Numbered from the stretch's first letter, positions 35,330 through 44,352 are shown. The stretch is DNA of 64,000 bases from Pararhodobacter zhoushanensis (GCF_003990445.1 NZ_REEZ01000010.1:1-64000); one strand, 5' to 3'. Numbers and translations are program-made. The notes: generated by a model from the sequence alone, not told the origin.

Positions 35330-35938
35330 TCAGGCCGCGCGTGCCGCCTGCTCGGCATCCCGCGCCATGGTAGCCGCGGCAGCGGGCCGCGCGTTGCAGC
35401 GTTCCACCCACGCGTGAATGGTCGGATAGCCCTCAAGAAGCGACGGCAGCCAGCCAAAAGGCGACGAACACAGGATATCCGCCGCTGAATAACGCTCGCC
35501 CAGCAGCCACGGCCCTTGCTCGAGCACCTCGGTCAACCGCGCCATCATTGTATCGAAATCGCGCAATGCCGCGTCGAAGTAGGGATGCGACAGGCCCGAC
35601 ATTTTCAACAGAATGACCGGCTCCATCACCCCTTGGTAATACGACAGCCACGACAGATATGCCCCGCGCCCGGCCTCGCCCGCCAGCGGCCCCATTCCGG
35701 CTTTGGGGAACTTGTCGGTCAGATAGAGCATGATCGCGCCGCGCTCGTGCACGTTCTCGTCGCCGTCGGTCAGATAGGGCACCTTGCCTTCGGGATGCGG
35801 GTTAGCCGTGTCACGCCCGCCTTTGCCATTCAGCCGCGGGATGCTCACGTCGCGGATCTCGATCTCGGCCCCGAGTTCGTTGACCAGCGTGACAAGCGCC
35901 GACGAGCGGGTGTGATAAGCGTGGAACAGAGTCGTCAT
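35330..35938 (-). CDS. Glutathione S-transferase family protein
   Basis: 202 residues: thioredoxin-fold N-terminus (MTTLFHAYHTRSSALVTLVN; NPHPEGKVPYLTDGDENVHE, with the cis-Pro of KVPYL and the glutamate/serine-type GSH contacts) and all-helical C-terminus with LLGERYSAADILCSSPFGWL. Cytoplasmic; conjugates or isomerises with glutathione, whose synthetase is in the same window. Divergent from a WYL regulator across 71 bases, so probably controlled by it. Confidence 0.92.
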   Translation of the reverse strand: MTTLFHAYHTRSSALVTLVNELGAEIEIRDVSIPRLNGKGGRDTANPHPEGKVPYLTDGDENVHERGAIMLYLTDKFPKAGMGPLAGEAGRGAYLSWLSYYQGVMEPVILLKMSGLSHPYFDAALRDFDTMMARLTEVLEQGPWLLGERYSAADILCSSPFGWLPSLLEGYPTIHAWVERCNARPAAAATMARDAEQAARAA

Positions 35939-35981
35939 GGGTTCGTCCTTTGGTTTTCGATGTCGTCGGTATAGGGTCCGC

Positions 35982-36002
35982 CTCCTGACAGTTTGCGGCA
36001 GG
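35982..36002. promoter_or_regulatory. Candidate WYL-regulator operator upstream of GST/regulator pair
   Basis: CTCCTGACAG (35982-35991) is identical to the left half of the operator at 21900-21909; a partial right arm GGCAGG (35997-36002) completes an imperfect dyad CCTGACA-N5-CGGCAGG. It overlaps the ribosome binding site of the regulator gene. Confidence 0.45.
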
Positions 36003-36009
36003 AAGTCTC

Positions 36010-36765
36010 ATGGCCAGAATCGACCGATTGATGCGTCTGATGGATGCGCTGCGCCGCTTGCCGCAGCCGGTGACCGCTGCCCGGCTGGCTGCCGAGACCG
36101 ACGTGTCCGAGCGCCAGCTCTACCGCGACATTGCCACGCTCAGGGCCGGGGGTGCGTTGATCGACGGGGCAGCGGGGCTGGGCTACACGCTGACCGAAGA
36201 CCCCGCCTTGCCGCCGCAAAGCTTCTCACGGCTGGAGATCGAGGCGCTGGTTCTGGCCATGGGCGGACTGGCTCAGATGGGCGACGCGGCGCTGGTCGAA
36301 GCCGGGCGCAACGCCGTGGCGCGCATCGTCGCGACCCTGCCCGACCGGCAGGGGCGGCAAGCGATGCACCCGGTTTTGCACGCGTGGTATCCCCCGGACC
36401 CGCGCCCGCCGGTCACTGTGGACCTGAGCCTGCTCAGACAGGCATGCTGGGACGAAACCAGCCTGCGCATCACCTACCGCGACATGCAGGACCGGCTGAC
36501 CGAGCGCGAGGTCTGGCCGCTGTCGCTGTCTTACAGCGAGCGCACGTTCATGCTGCTGGCCATGTGCCGGCTGCGGATGGATTTCCGCGTGTTCCACGTC
36601 AACCGGATCGAACGGGTCGAGCCGGGCGGCGAGAGTTTCCGCCCGCGCCGCGTGGCCCTGATGCGCGAATACAGGGCCACGTGGACGAGCCGTCAGGCTG
36701 CGACCAGCCCGCGCCCCTTGAGCAAGGCCTCGACCCCCGGCATCGCGCCGCGGAATTTGAGGTAG
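36010..36765 (+). CDS. YafY-type transcriptional regulator (HTH + WYL domain), second
   Basis: 251 residues. Winged HTH RIDRLMRLMDALRRLPQPVT and DVSERQLYRDIATLRAGG at the N-terminus; WYL-type ligand domain (EVWPLSLSYSERTFMLLAMC) in the second half. ATG 36010 follows AGGAAG. The recognisable domain ends near REYRATWTS; the last 23-24 residues are encoded antisense to the end of the M3 peptidase gene, giving a 73-base convergent overlap that looks like a lost stop codon. Probably regulates the divergent GST gene. Confidence 0.88.
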   Translation: MARIDRLMRLMDALRRLPQPVTAARLAAETDVSERQLYRDIATLRAGGALIDGAAGLGYTLTEDPALPPQSFSRLEIEALVLAMGGLAQMGDAALVEAGRNAVARIVATLPDRQGRQAMHPVLHAWYPPDPRPPVTVDLSLLRQACWDETSLRITYRDMQDRLTEREVWPLSLSYSERTFMLLAMCRLRMDFRVFHVNRIERVEPGGESFRPRRVALMREYRATWTSRQAATSPRPLSKASTPGIAPRNLR

Positions 36766-38702
36766 AGCGTTTCGGCATCGTCGGAACCGCCTGCCGAAAG
36801 GATAAATTCCTCCAGCTTTTTCGCGGTTTCGGGGTCAAACGGACTGCCCGCTTCCTCGAAAGCCTGAAACGCGTCGGCGTCCATCACTTCGGACCACATG
36901 TAGCTGTAATAGCCGCTGGAATACCCGTCGCCCGAGAAGACATGCGCGAAATGCGGCGTGGCGTGGCGCATGCGGATGGCGTGCGGCAGGCCGATGGATT
37001 CCAGAATCTGCGCCTGTTTCTGCATCGTATCGGCGGGCGGCGCGCCGTCATGGAACTCAAGATCCACCAGCGCCGAGGCGACAAACTCCACCGTGGCAAA
37101 GCCTTGATCCCAGGTCGCCGCCCCCTTGAGCTTTTCGCGCAGCTCGGCGGGCATCGGCTCGCCGGTTTGCCAGTGCTTTGCGTGGGTCTCGATCACCTCG
37201 GGAACTTCCAGCCAGTGTTCGAACAGCTGGCTGGGCAGTTCGACAAAATCGCGCGCAACCGAGGTGCCGGAAATGAATTTGTAACCCACGTCGGTCAACA
37301 TGCCGTGCAGCGCGTGGCCGAATTCATGGAACAGGGTACGCGCGTCGTCCCAGGACAACAAAGCGGGGTCGCCCTTTGCGAAGTTGCAGATATTGACCAC
37401 CACGGGCCGCGTTTCGCCGCCCAGCTTGCTCTGATCGCGGAAGGTGGACATCCACGCGCCCGAGCGTTTGGACGCGCGCGCGAAATAGTCGCCGATGAAC
37501 ACCGCCATGTGGCGGCCATCGCGGGTGACATCCCAGGCGCGGGCGTCGGGGTGGTAGAGCGGGACGTCAAGCGGCGTGAAGCTCAGGCCGAAGAGGCGGT
37601 GCGCCACATCAAAGGCGGCCTCGATCATCGCGTCGAGCGACAGATAGGGTTTGAGCGCGGCTTCGTCGAAATCGTGCAGGGCCAAGCGGCGCTTTTCCGA
37701 GTAATAGCGCCAGTCCCAGGGTTCCAGCGGGCCGGTGAAGCCGTCGGCGTGCAGCTGAGCCTCCATCGCGGCGGCGTCTTCCAGTGCCTTGGCGCGCGCG
37801 GGTTCCCAAACGCGCATCAACAGGTCGCGCACCTTGTCCGGTGAGCCGGCCATTTCCGGCTCGAGCTTGTAGGCGGCGAAATTGTCGTAGCCCAGCAGCG
37901 TCGAGCGCTCATGGCGCAGGGCCAGCGTCTCGGCGGCGATGCCGCGGTTGTCGGTCTCACCGCCGTTGGCACCGCGCGCCACCCAGGCCTCATACGCCTT
38001 TTCGCGCAGATCGCGGCGGGTGGAGTATTGCAGGAAGGGCACGATCAACGAGCGGTTCAGCGTCACCACATGGCCGTCGAGGCCCCGCTCTTTGGCCGCC
38101 CCGGCGGCGGTGTTGATGGCGAAATCGGGCAGGCCGGACAGATCGTCGAGCGGCATGAACCAGTCACGCTCGTCGGCCAGCAGGTTCTGGGTGAACTGCG
38201 TGCCCAGACTGGCCAGACGCGATTTCACCGCCGCCATGCGCTTGGAGCCGTCCGCATCCAGCGCCGCACCGGCGCGGACAAACATGCGGTGATAGAGCAT
38301 CAGAACGCGCTCCTGCTCGGCGCTCAGGCCCAGCGTATCGCGGGCCTCCCACAGAGCGGCGACGCGGGCGAAAAGCGCGGCGTTCGAGGTGATCTCGCTG
38401 GAATAGGCCGAAAGCTTGGGGGCCAGATCACGCTGCAGGGCCTCGCGCGCCGGATTGGAATCCGACCCGGAGAGATTGAAGAACACGCCGCCGACCTTGT
38501 CGAGCGTGGCATCGGCCTGCTCGAGCGCCTCGATCGTATTGGCGAATGTCGCGGGTTCGGGGTTGGAGGCGATCGCGGCAATGGCGGCGCGGCCCTCGGT
38601 CAGGGCGACCTCAAAGGCGGGGGCGAAATCTTCATCGCGGATCGCGTCGAAGGGCGGCAGGCCGAACGGGCCTGTCCAGTCGGAAAGAAGGGGATTGGTC
38701 AT
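36693..38702 (-). CDS. M3 family metallopeptidase (oligopeptidase A / Dcp type)
   Basis: 669-residue cytoplasmic zinc peptidase that degrades short peptides. The HExxH zinc motif is FHEFGHALHGML with His459 and His463, and the downstream glutamate is expected in SQLFEHWLEVPEV. N-terminal helical region begins MTNPLLSDWTGPFGLPPFD. Length and the C-terminus FRGAMPGVEALLKGRGLVAA fit PrlC/Dcp. No signal peptide. 3' end overlaps the convergent WYL regulator by 73 bases. Confidence 0.94.
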   Translation of the reverse strand: MTNPLLSDWTGPFGLPPFDAIRDEDFAPAFEVALTEGRAAIAAIASNPEPATFANTIEALEQADATLDKVGGVFFNLSGSDSNPAREALQRDLAPKLSAYSSEITSNAALFARVAALWEARDTLGLSAEQERVLMLYHRMFVRAGAALDADGSKRMAAVKSRLASLGTQFTQNLLADERDWFMPLDDLSGLPDFAINTAAGAAKERGLDGHVVTLNRSLIVPFLQYSTRRDLREKAYEAWVARGANGGETDNRGIAAETLALRHERSTLLGYDNFAAYKLEPEMAGSPDKVRDLLMRVWEPARAKALEDAAAMEAQLHADGFTGPLEPWDWRYYSEKRRLALHDFDEAALKPYLSLDAMIEAAFDVAHRLFGLSFTPLDVPLYHPDARAWDVTRDGRHMAVFIGDYFARASKRSGAWMSTFRDQSKLGGETRPVVVNICNFAKGDPALLSWDDARTLFHEFGHALHGMLTDVGYKFISGTSVARDFVELPSQLFEHWLEVPEVIETHAKHWQTGEPMPAELREKLKGAATWDQGFATVEFVASALVDLEFHDGAPPADTMQKQAQILESIGLPHAIRMRHATPHFAHVFSGDGYSSGYYSYMWSEVMDADAFQAFEEAGSPFDPETAKKLEEFILSAGGSDDAETLYLKFRGAMPGVEALLKGRGLVAA

Positions 38703-38763
38703 GGGACGCCTGCGCTGAGAAAAGTTTGCGCAAGCCTACCCCTGTCGCCGGGTGGGCGAAAGG

Positions 38764-38793
38764 CGGGGCGGATCACAAATCCACCGCCCCACC
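38764..38793 (-). terminator. Hairpin after DUF1993 gene 2
   Basis: GGGGCGGAT (38765-38773) pairs with ATCC-A-CCGCCCC (38779-38790) with one bulged base. It lies about 15 bases after the DUF1993 stop on the minus strand, between it and the peptidase gene. No U tract. Confidence 0.45.
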
Positions 38794-38805
38794 GGTCTGA
38801 TGAGC

Positions 38806-39294
38806 TCAGCCGCCGAGGAAATCGCGTTTGCCGATCTCAAGCCCGTTGCTGCGCAGGATCGCGTAGGCGGTGGTCATGTGGAAATAGAAGTTGGGCACCG
38901 CGTAACCGTGCAGATACTGCGCGGCCGGGAAGCTCAGCTCACGCGGACCGGCTTTAACGGTGATGGTCAGCGCATCGGCCCCGTCAAACGCATCGGCGGG
39001 CAGCGATTGCAGGAACTCAAGCGTCATGGCGACACGCGCGCGCAGGTCGGTGAGGGTGCATTCGGCGTCGGCATAGACTGGCACATCGACCCCGGCCAGC
39101 CGCGCACCCGCGCCTTTGGCATGGTCGCAGGCGATGGCGATCTGACGCCAGAAGGGCAGCATATCCGCGGTCAGGCGCAGATTGGGGATAACCTCGGGCT
39201 TGAGGGTCTTGGCGGTCTGCCAGTCCTCGGCCTTGGCCAGAATGGCCGACAGGGCGGTGAGGGAATGGATGAAAAACGGGGTCGGATTGAGCAC
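38806..39294 (-). CDS. DUF1993 family protein (paralogue 2)
   Basis: 162-residue helical protein. GTG 39294 has AGGAGG 7 bases upstream. C-terminal FYFHMTTAYAILRSNGLEIG matches the family and the paralogue at 34695; the rest is more diverged (NPTPFFIHSLTALSAILAKA at the N-terminus), so the two are old paralogues rather than a recent duplication. The Shine-Dalgarno is inside the 3' arm of a predicted hairpin (39298-39330) whose 5' arm contains CCTCC, a perfect anti-Shine-Dalgarno. Function unknown. Confidence 0.84.
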   Translation of the reverse strand: MLNPTPFFIHSLTALSAILAKAEDWQTAKTLKPEVIPNLRLTADMLPFWRQIAIACDHAKGAGARLAGVDVPVYADAECTLTDLRARVAMTLEFLQSLPADAFDGADALTITVKAGPRELSFPAAQYLHGYAVPNFYFHMTTAYAILRSNGLEIGKRDFLGG

Positions 39295-39297
39295 GGT

Positions 39298-39330
39298 GGG
39301 CCTCCTGTTGCGCGCGGCGCGAGGAGGCCC
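39298..39330 (-). promoter_or_regulatory. Shine-Dalgarno-sequestering hairpin of DUF1993 gene 2
   Basis: GGGCCTCC (minus strand 39330-39323) pairs with GGAGGCCC (39305-39298), 17-base loop with extra GC pairing. The 3' arm is the ribosome binding site, 3 bases before the GTG start. In the folded RNA the site would be hidden. Confidence 0.6.
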
Positions 39331-39356
39331 TTTCCGGCGACAAACCGCAAGGGGTA

Positions 39357-40283
39357 TCAGACGCCCAGACACCAGCGCAGGATGGCTTTCTGGGCGTGCA
39401 GGCGGTTCTCGGCCTCGTCCCAGATCACCGATTGCGGGCCGTCCATAACGGCGCTGGTCACTTCGTCTTCGCGGTGCGCGGGCAGGCAGTGCATGAACAG
39501 CGCGTCGGGCTTGGCGGCGGCCATCAGGCGTTCGTTCACCTGATAGGGGCGCAGCTGGTTGTGGCGGCGTTCCTTGGTCGACTGGCTGTCATGCATCGAC
39601 ACCCAGGTGTCGGCGACGACCAGATCCGCGCCCTGCACGGCTTCCATCGGATCGCGGATGATCTGCACGTCCGAGCCTTTGTCACGCGCGAAGCGGACCC
39701 ATTCGTTTTCAGGGTCCAGCGGCGGCGGGCCCGAGAAGGTCAGATCGAACCCGAATTGCCCGGCGGCATGCAGGAAGCTGGCGCAGACATTGTTACCATC
39801 GCCGACCCAGACGACCTTCTTGCCCTTAATCGGCCCGCGATGTTCCTCGAACGTCAGGACATCGGCCATGATCTGGCAAGGGTGGGTGCGGTCAGTCAAC
39901 CCGTTGATCACCGGGACATCGGCGTATTCGGCCATCTCCTGAATCACCGATTCATCGAAGGTGCGCAGCATGATCAGGTCGACATAACGTGACAGAACGC
40001 GGGCGGTGTCGGCGATGGTCTCGCCGTGGCCCAGCTGCATTTCGCTGCCCGACAGGATCATCGTCTGCCCGCCCATCTGGCGCACGCCAACGTCAAAGCT
40101 GACGCGCGTCCGGGTCGAGGGTTTCTCGAAGATCAGCGCGACCATGCGGCCCTTGAGGGGCTGGTCATCGTCGGGCTCGGCCTTGAAGCGGCCCTTGCGC
40201 GCGGCCTTCATGGCGGCGGCGCTGTCAATCATGCCGCGCAATTCGGGCGCGGCGGTGGTGTGGATGTCGAGAAAATGGTTCAT
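39357..40283 (-). CDS. argF: Ornithine carbamoyltransferase
   Basis: 308-residue cytoplasmic enzyme: ornithine + carbamoyl phosphate to citrulline (arginine synthesis). Carbamoyl-phosphate motif STRTR at 56-60, ornithine-binding residues in [12 protein letters not shown] with HCLP at 265-268, and [14 protein letters not shown] 40283 is used because [10 protein letters not shown] is the family start; the longer frame runs through the repeat. Second gene of argD-argF, 89 bases after argD with a composite repeat in the gap. Confidence 0.96.
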   Translation of the reverse strand: MNHFLDIHTTAAPELRGMIDSAAAMKAARKGRFKAEPDDDQPLKGRMVALIFEKPSTRTRVSFDVGVRQMGGQTMILSGSEMQLGHGETIADTARVLSRYVDLIMLRTFDESVIQEMAEYADVPVINGLTDRTHPCQIMADVLTFEEHRGPIKGKKVVWVGDGNNVCASFLHAAGQFGFDLTFSGPPPLDPENEWVRFARDKGSDVQIIRDPMEAVQGADLVVADTWVSMHDSQSTKERRHNQLRPYQVNERLMAAAKPDALFMHCLPAHREDEVTSAVMDGPQSVIWDEAENRLHAQKAILRWCLGV

Positions 40284-40309
40284 GCTAAGCGTCTTTCCGA
40301 GGCCGGGGT

Positions 40310-40374
40310 GAGGGGGCCAGCCCCTCTGGCCGTTCCGGCCATTCACCCCCGGCGTATTTGAGGCAAGATGAATT
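40310..40374 (+). repeat. Composite stem-loop repeat, copy D (between argD and argF)
   Basis: GAGGGG/CCCCTC (40310-40326), GGCCG/CGGCC (40329-40340), tail CACCCCCGGCGTATTTGAGG then CAAGATGAA. Same module order as copies A-C. It reads opposite to the arg operon and its last two bases overlap the argD stop. Confidence 0.7.
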
Positions 40375-41545
40375 ACTTGGCCTCGTAAGCGGTTGCGGCG
40401 GTATCGAGACGGGTCATGGCCTCGGCGATGTCTTCATCGGGGATGTTGAGCGGCGGCAGGATACGCAGCACGTTATCGGCAGCCGGAACCACCAGCACCC
40501 CGGCATCGCGCGCGGCGACGGCGAGGTCACCGGCGGGGGCCTTGCACTTGATCCCAAGGATCAGCCCGGCACCGCGCACGGTCTCGAAGCTGTCGGGGTG
40601 GGCGGCGACGAGGCCTTCGAGCTTTTGGCGCAGAAGGCCGGCCTTACGGTTGACCTCGGCCAGAAAAGCCGGGTCCGAGACGATCTGCGTGACCTTGAGG
40701 CCCACGGCGCAAGCCAGCGGGTTGCCGCCATAGGTGGACCCGTGCGTGCCCGCGACCATGCCCGCCGCAGCGCTTTCGGTGGCGAGCACGGCACCCAGCG
40801 GGAAGCCGCCGCCGATGCCCTTGGCGACCATCATCACATCGGGTGTGACGCCCGCCCATTCATGGGCGAAGAGCTTGCCGGTCCGGCCCATGCCGCATTG
40901 CACCTCGTCGAATACCAGCAGCGCGCCGGTCTTGTCGCAAGCCTCGCGCAGAATGCGAAGCTCGGTCTCGGACAGCGGGCGGATGCCACCTTCGCCCTGA
41001 ATCGGCTCGACCAGAACGGCGGCGACGGTGTCATCCATGGCGGCGGCAAAGGCCTCCATGTCGCCCCAGGGAAGTTGCTTGAAGCCGGGCATCAGCGGGC
41101 CGAAGCCCTTGACCATCTTTTCCGACCCGGCAGCGGCAATCGCGGCGGTCGAGCGGCCGTGGAAAGCGCCCTCGAAGGTCAGGATCGTCGCGCGCGGCGT
41201 GCCTTTGTCGTACCAGTATTTGCGCACCATCTTGACCGCCAGTTCCAGCGTCTCGGTGCCCGAGTTGGTGAAAAACACCGTGTCGGCAAAGGTCTGGTCG
41301 ACCAGCAGATCGGCCAGCGCCTGTTGCTGCGGGATGGTGTAGAGGTTCGACACATGCCACAGGTTTTGCGCCTGCTCGGTCAGGGTCGCTACCAGCTCAG
41401 GGTTGGCATGGCCCAGTGCATTCACCGCAATGCCTGCCCCCAGATCGAGGAATCGGCGCCCGTCTGCTTCAATGAGCCAAGAGCCTTCGCCCTTCACAAA
41501 AGACAGGGGCGCGCGGTTATAGGTGGGCAGAACGGTGGTGATCAT
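40373..41545 (-). CDS. argD: Acetylornithine/succinylornithine transaminase
   Basis: 390-residue class III PLP aminotransferase of arginine synthesis (N-acetylglutamate semialdehyde to N-acetylornithine; often also succinyl-diaminopimelate). PLP lysine is Lys242 in [25 protein letters not shown] and [14 protein letters not shown] are typical. ATG 41545 starts [20 protein letters not shown], the conserved N-terminus. First gene of the argD-argF operon, with a 416-base upstream region holding two palindromes. Confidence 0.96.
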   Translation of the reverse strand: MITTVLPTYNRAPLSFVKGEGSWLIEADGRRFLDLGAGIAVNALGHANPELVATLTEQAQNLWHVSNLYTIPQQQALADLLVDQTFADTVFFTNSGTETLELAVKMVRKYWYDKGTPRATILTFEGAFHGRSTAAIAAAGSEKMVKGFGPLMPGFKQLPWGDMEAFAAAMDDTVAAVLVEPIQGEGGIRPLSETELRILREACDKTGALLVFDEVQCGMGRTGKLFAHEWAGVTPDVMMVAKGIGGGFPLGAVLATESAAAGMVAGTHGSTYGGNPLACAVGLKVTQIVSDPAFLAEVNRKAGLLRQKLEGLVAAHPDSFETVRGAGLILGIKCKAPAGDLAVAARDAGVLVVPAADNVLRILPPLNIPDEDIAEAMTRLDTAATAYEAK

Positions 41546-41961
41546 GGGAAAGACCCTTAAAAGCGAAGGCCCATTCGTGCCGAAGGCAACGGGCCAAGTC
41601 AATGCAGGTTCAGGCGGGGGTGGATATGTCGCACGGCTAGCAGCCGCGCGGACATGGGTGATCAGACGCTAAAGCGTCGGCGTCGCAGAGCAGCAGAGGC
41701 GAAGCATGTGATCATGGCACGCTCATAGCGTGGCAATGGCGCTGTGTCGAGTCGTCATGAGGCGCGGCGACATGCCGCCGTGCCCCCACCGGTCAGCCGG
41801 GGCAGAATGCGTCTTCGTTCGGCGCTCAGGCTTTCAGCGCACTTGCCCAAGATCGAAGCATTCACTATCCCTGATATTTCCTTACCGGACGACCCGATGC
41901 CCCAGTGCCCCCCTCTCACTGCCGTGCCCCTGACCACCTCTGTCCGAGGGCTGGCTCAGGC
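41546..41961. other. Divergent intergenic region argD / lipoprotein with two similar palindromes
   Basis: 416 bases without a supported gene (short frames here have unlikely composition). It contains GACGCTAAAGCGTC (41665-41678) and CACGCTCATAGCGTG (41718-41732), which share ACGCT..AGCGT arms and lie about 53 bases apart. A weak promoter TTGCCC-N17-TATCCC (41843-41871) points toward the lipoprotein gene. Confidence 0.5.
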
Positions 41962-42579
41962 ATGATCAGGTGGCTGCACCTTGGGCTTTTTGCCTTGATG
42001 CTGCCGCTGGCCGCCTGTTTCGAGACGGAACCCCTGACGCAAGCCGCCACACGCGGGTTGCTGCCCGCCGCAGGCCCCAGTTCCGTACAGGTCTTGCGAG
42101 ACTCGGTGACGGTCACGGGTCCGGCGGGGTACTGCGTGGATGTCGAAGCGACCAGCGAGAGTGACATCGAGGCCTTCGTGCTGCTGGTCCGCTGCCGCAA
42201 TACGCTACGGGCCTCGCCGGTGCTCAGCGCGACGATCACCGGGCTGGAATCGGACGGCAACCCCGACAGCCTGCGCCGTCTGACCACCTTCCTGCAGTCC
42301 ATGCCGGGCCGCGCGCAGCTCAGCCGTTCGGGCGATCCGTCGGATGTCACGGTCGAGGCCGCGAGCTTTGCCGATGGCGTGATCTGGCTGCTGATCCATG
42401 ACAATGGCAATCCCAGCGCCTTTGACGAGACCTATTGGCGCGCAATCCTGCCGGTTGCGGGACGGATCATCACCCTGTCGGTGCTGGCCGCCGCCGATCA
42501 CCCGTTCGAGCGCGACAGCGGGCTGGCCATTCTGCGCAACTTTGTGATGCGGATGCGGACGCAGAACGCCGCGCAATAG
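41962..42579 (+). CDS. Hypothetical lipoprotein
   Basis: 205 residues. ATG 41962 starts a lipoprotein signal MIRWLHLGLFALMLPLAAC with lipobox Cys19. The mature part has no domain I recognise; it contains a beta-rich middle (VTVTGPAGYCVDVEATSESD) and ends with a helix (LAILRNFVMRMRTQNAAQ). Residues before the Cys are normal for outer-membrane sorting (Phe at +2). Conserved hypothetical lipoproteins of this size are frequent in the order. Convergent with the EamA gene, 3 bases apart. Confidence 0.72.
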   Translation: MIRWLHLGLFALMLPLAACFETEPLTQAATRGLLPAAGPSSVQVLRDSVTVTGPAGYCVDVEATSESDIEAFVLLVRCRNTLRASPVLSATITGLESDGNPDSLRRLTTFLQSMPGRAQLSRSGDPSDVTVEAASFADGVIWLLIHDNGNPSAFDETYWRAILPVAGRIITLSVLAAADHPFERDSGLAILRNFVMRMRTQNAAQ

Positions 42580-42582
42580 GCC

Positions 42583-43479
42583 TCAGGCCAGCAGCACAAT
42601 CGCCACGATCGACACCGACAACAGCGCGATCCCTGCCAGTTCCACCGCCTTGGGCCGCTCGCGGAACACCAGCGCCGAGATGGCGATGGAGAACAACAGC
42701 TCGACCTGCCCGACGCTGCGCACATAGGCGGCGTTTTGCAGGGCGAAGGCGGTGAACCAGCCCAGACTGCCCAGCACGCCGGTCACGCCGACCGGCAGCG
42801 TCGAGCGCCAGGTGGACAGCACGCGGCTCATCTCGCCCGGTTCGCGCCAGCGAAGCCAGAGCCCCATCGCGATGACCTGAAACGTGGTGACCATGGCCAG
42901 CGCGGCGGTGGCGCGGAACAGGGCGTCAGGGTTGGCAATTTCCAGCGTCGCGCCGCGATAGCCCAGCGCCGACAGGCCGAACAACGCCCCCGCCGCGATA
43001 CCCAAGACCGTGGCGCGGTTCAGTACCTTGCCGCTGCGCCAGCCTTGTGGCGGGCGCGAGATCAGCACGACACCGGCGGTGCCGATGATGATCGCGACAA
43101 GGCCGATGGCCGAGACGCCCTCGCCCAGCACCAGTGCGGAAAAGGCGGCCAGCTGGATCGTCTCGGTCTTGGTAAAGGCGATGCCGACGGCGAAGCTGCG
43201 TTCGGAAAACAGCGAGACGGTGCAGAAGGTGGCGATGATCTGCCCCATGCCCCCGAGCACCGCAAAGGCCCAGAAGCGCGCCGACAGGGGCGGCAGCGCG
43301 GTCTGGTGCCAGAGCATCAGGGCGATCAGGCCGCTGGCAGCGAGGGGTGCGGCGAAGAGGAAGCGCGAAAACGTCGCGCCGCCTGTCGACAGGCCCAGCC
43401 CCTTGAGGCGTTTTTGCAGCATGAAGCGCAGGGTCTGCACCCCGGCGGCGACGATGGTGATGAGAACCCAGGCTTCCAT
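42583..43479 (-). CDS. EamA/DMT family transporter
   Basis: 298-residue inner-membrane protein with ten predicted helices in two EamA repeats (FAVLGGMGQIIATFCTVSLF in the first; VTGVLGSLGWFTAFALQNAA in the second). The drug/metabolite superfamily exports metabolites; substrate unknown. Start ATG 43479 gives a first helix immediately (MEAWVLITIVAAGVQTLRFM). Confidence 0.88.
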   Translation of the reverse strand: MEAWVLITIVAAGVQTLRFMLQKRLKGLGLSTGGATFSRFLFAAPLAASGLIALMLWHQTALPPLSARFWAFAVLGGMGQIIATFCTVSLFSERSFAVGIAFTKTETIQLAAFSALVLGEGVSAIGLVAIIIGTAGVVLISRPPQGWRSGKVLNRATVLGIAAGALFGLSALGYRGATLEIANPDALFRATAALAMVTTFQVIAMGLWLRWREPGEMSRVLSTWRSTLPVGVTGVLGSLGWFTAFALQNAAYVRSVGQVELLFSIAISALVFRERPKAVELAGIALLSVSIVAIVLLA

Positions 43480-43524
43480 CCCGCCTGTGTCGCGCCGGGC
43501 AGGGCCGAGCGCAAGGGCAGTTGG

Positions 43525-44352
43525 TCAGAGACGGGCGAGCAGTTCGGCCTTTTTCGTCTCGTATTCGGTCTGGCTCAGGATGCCCTTTTCGAACAGCCCC
43601 GCCAGACGCTCGATGCGGCTGAAGATCTGGTCGTCGCTCATCGACTCGGGCTGTGTAGTGGGCGCTGACGGCGCCGGGCTTTGCGCGGGGGCGGGCGTCG
43701 GCTCCCAGCGTTGCTGAGGGGCCTCGGCAACGGGGTCCGCAACAGGCGTCGCCGCGCCGTCGACCACGCGCAGTTGCGGCACGTCGATCAGGCCGTACTG
43801 GCTGTTGAACGACAGGCTCTGCCCGCCGCTCTGCGCCTGACCGAAGCCGCTGATCTGGTGATCGCCGGTGTCATAGAGGGTCATCGTGCCAGCAACATCA
43901 ATCGCCAGCCGCCGCGCCTGCGGGAACCACGCATAGCGCATGTCGTTCTGGGTGCCGACCGAGGCGGGCTGGCCCAGCTCGGACGGCCAGCTGTTGCCGG
44001 CAGGCTGCACATACAGGCTGACGCCCGGCGTGCCATAGTTCCCGCCCTGCGACTGGGTCTGCGACGAGGTCGGCGCGCCAAAGATCGCATGATCGCGCAC
44101 GATGCCCGACAGCTCGGAACACAGCGCATCGACCCGCGCTTTCAGCCCGTTGTTGAACATGTCGCCGACCATGGTCATGCCGCCCAGCGACCATTGCCCC
44201 ATGCCGCCCAGCTCGGGGCAGTTGAACTGCGCCTGCGTGCCGTGACCGGCGGCGACGGCATAGAGCATGTGCTCGACCGCAGCCTCGCTCAGCCCGTGCC
44301 GCGCGGCAATCGACGCCACCAGAGAGCGGCCTTCCTGAGTCAGTTGTGCCAC
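43525..44352 (-). CDS. SHOCT-domain protein
   Basis: 275 residues. C-terminal 38 residues form a SHOCT domain (DDQIFSRIERLAGLFEKGIL), a short amphipathic motif that mediates oligomerisation. The N-terminal 180 residues (FNCPELGGMGQWSLGGMTMV; FNNGLKARVDALCSELSGIV) match a conserved, uncharacterised domain seen in similar SHOCT proteins; between them is a Pro/Ala/Gln-rich linker. No signal peptide. Divergent from the FadH-like gene. Confidence 0.8.
   Translation of the reverse strand: MAQLTQEGRSLVASIAARHGLSEAAVEHMLYAVAAGHGTQAQFNCPELGGMGQWSLGGMTMVGDMFNNGLKARVDALCSELSGIVRDHAIFGAPTSSQTQSQGGNYGTPGVSLYVQPAGNSWPSELGQPASVGTQNDMRYAWFPQARRLAIDVAGTMTLYDTGDHQISGFGQAQSGGQSLSFNSQYGLIDVPQLRVVDGAATPVADPVAEAPQQRWEPTPAPAQSPAPSAPTTQPESMSDDQIFSRIERLAGLFEKGILSQTEYETKKAELLARL

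Noticed and set aside
41730-41965. Two short plus-strand frames (67 and 73 codons) in the argD upstream region
   Set aside because: Unlikely composition, overlapping each other, no ribosome binding site; treated as intergenic.
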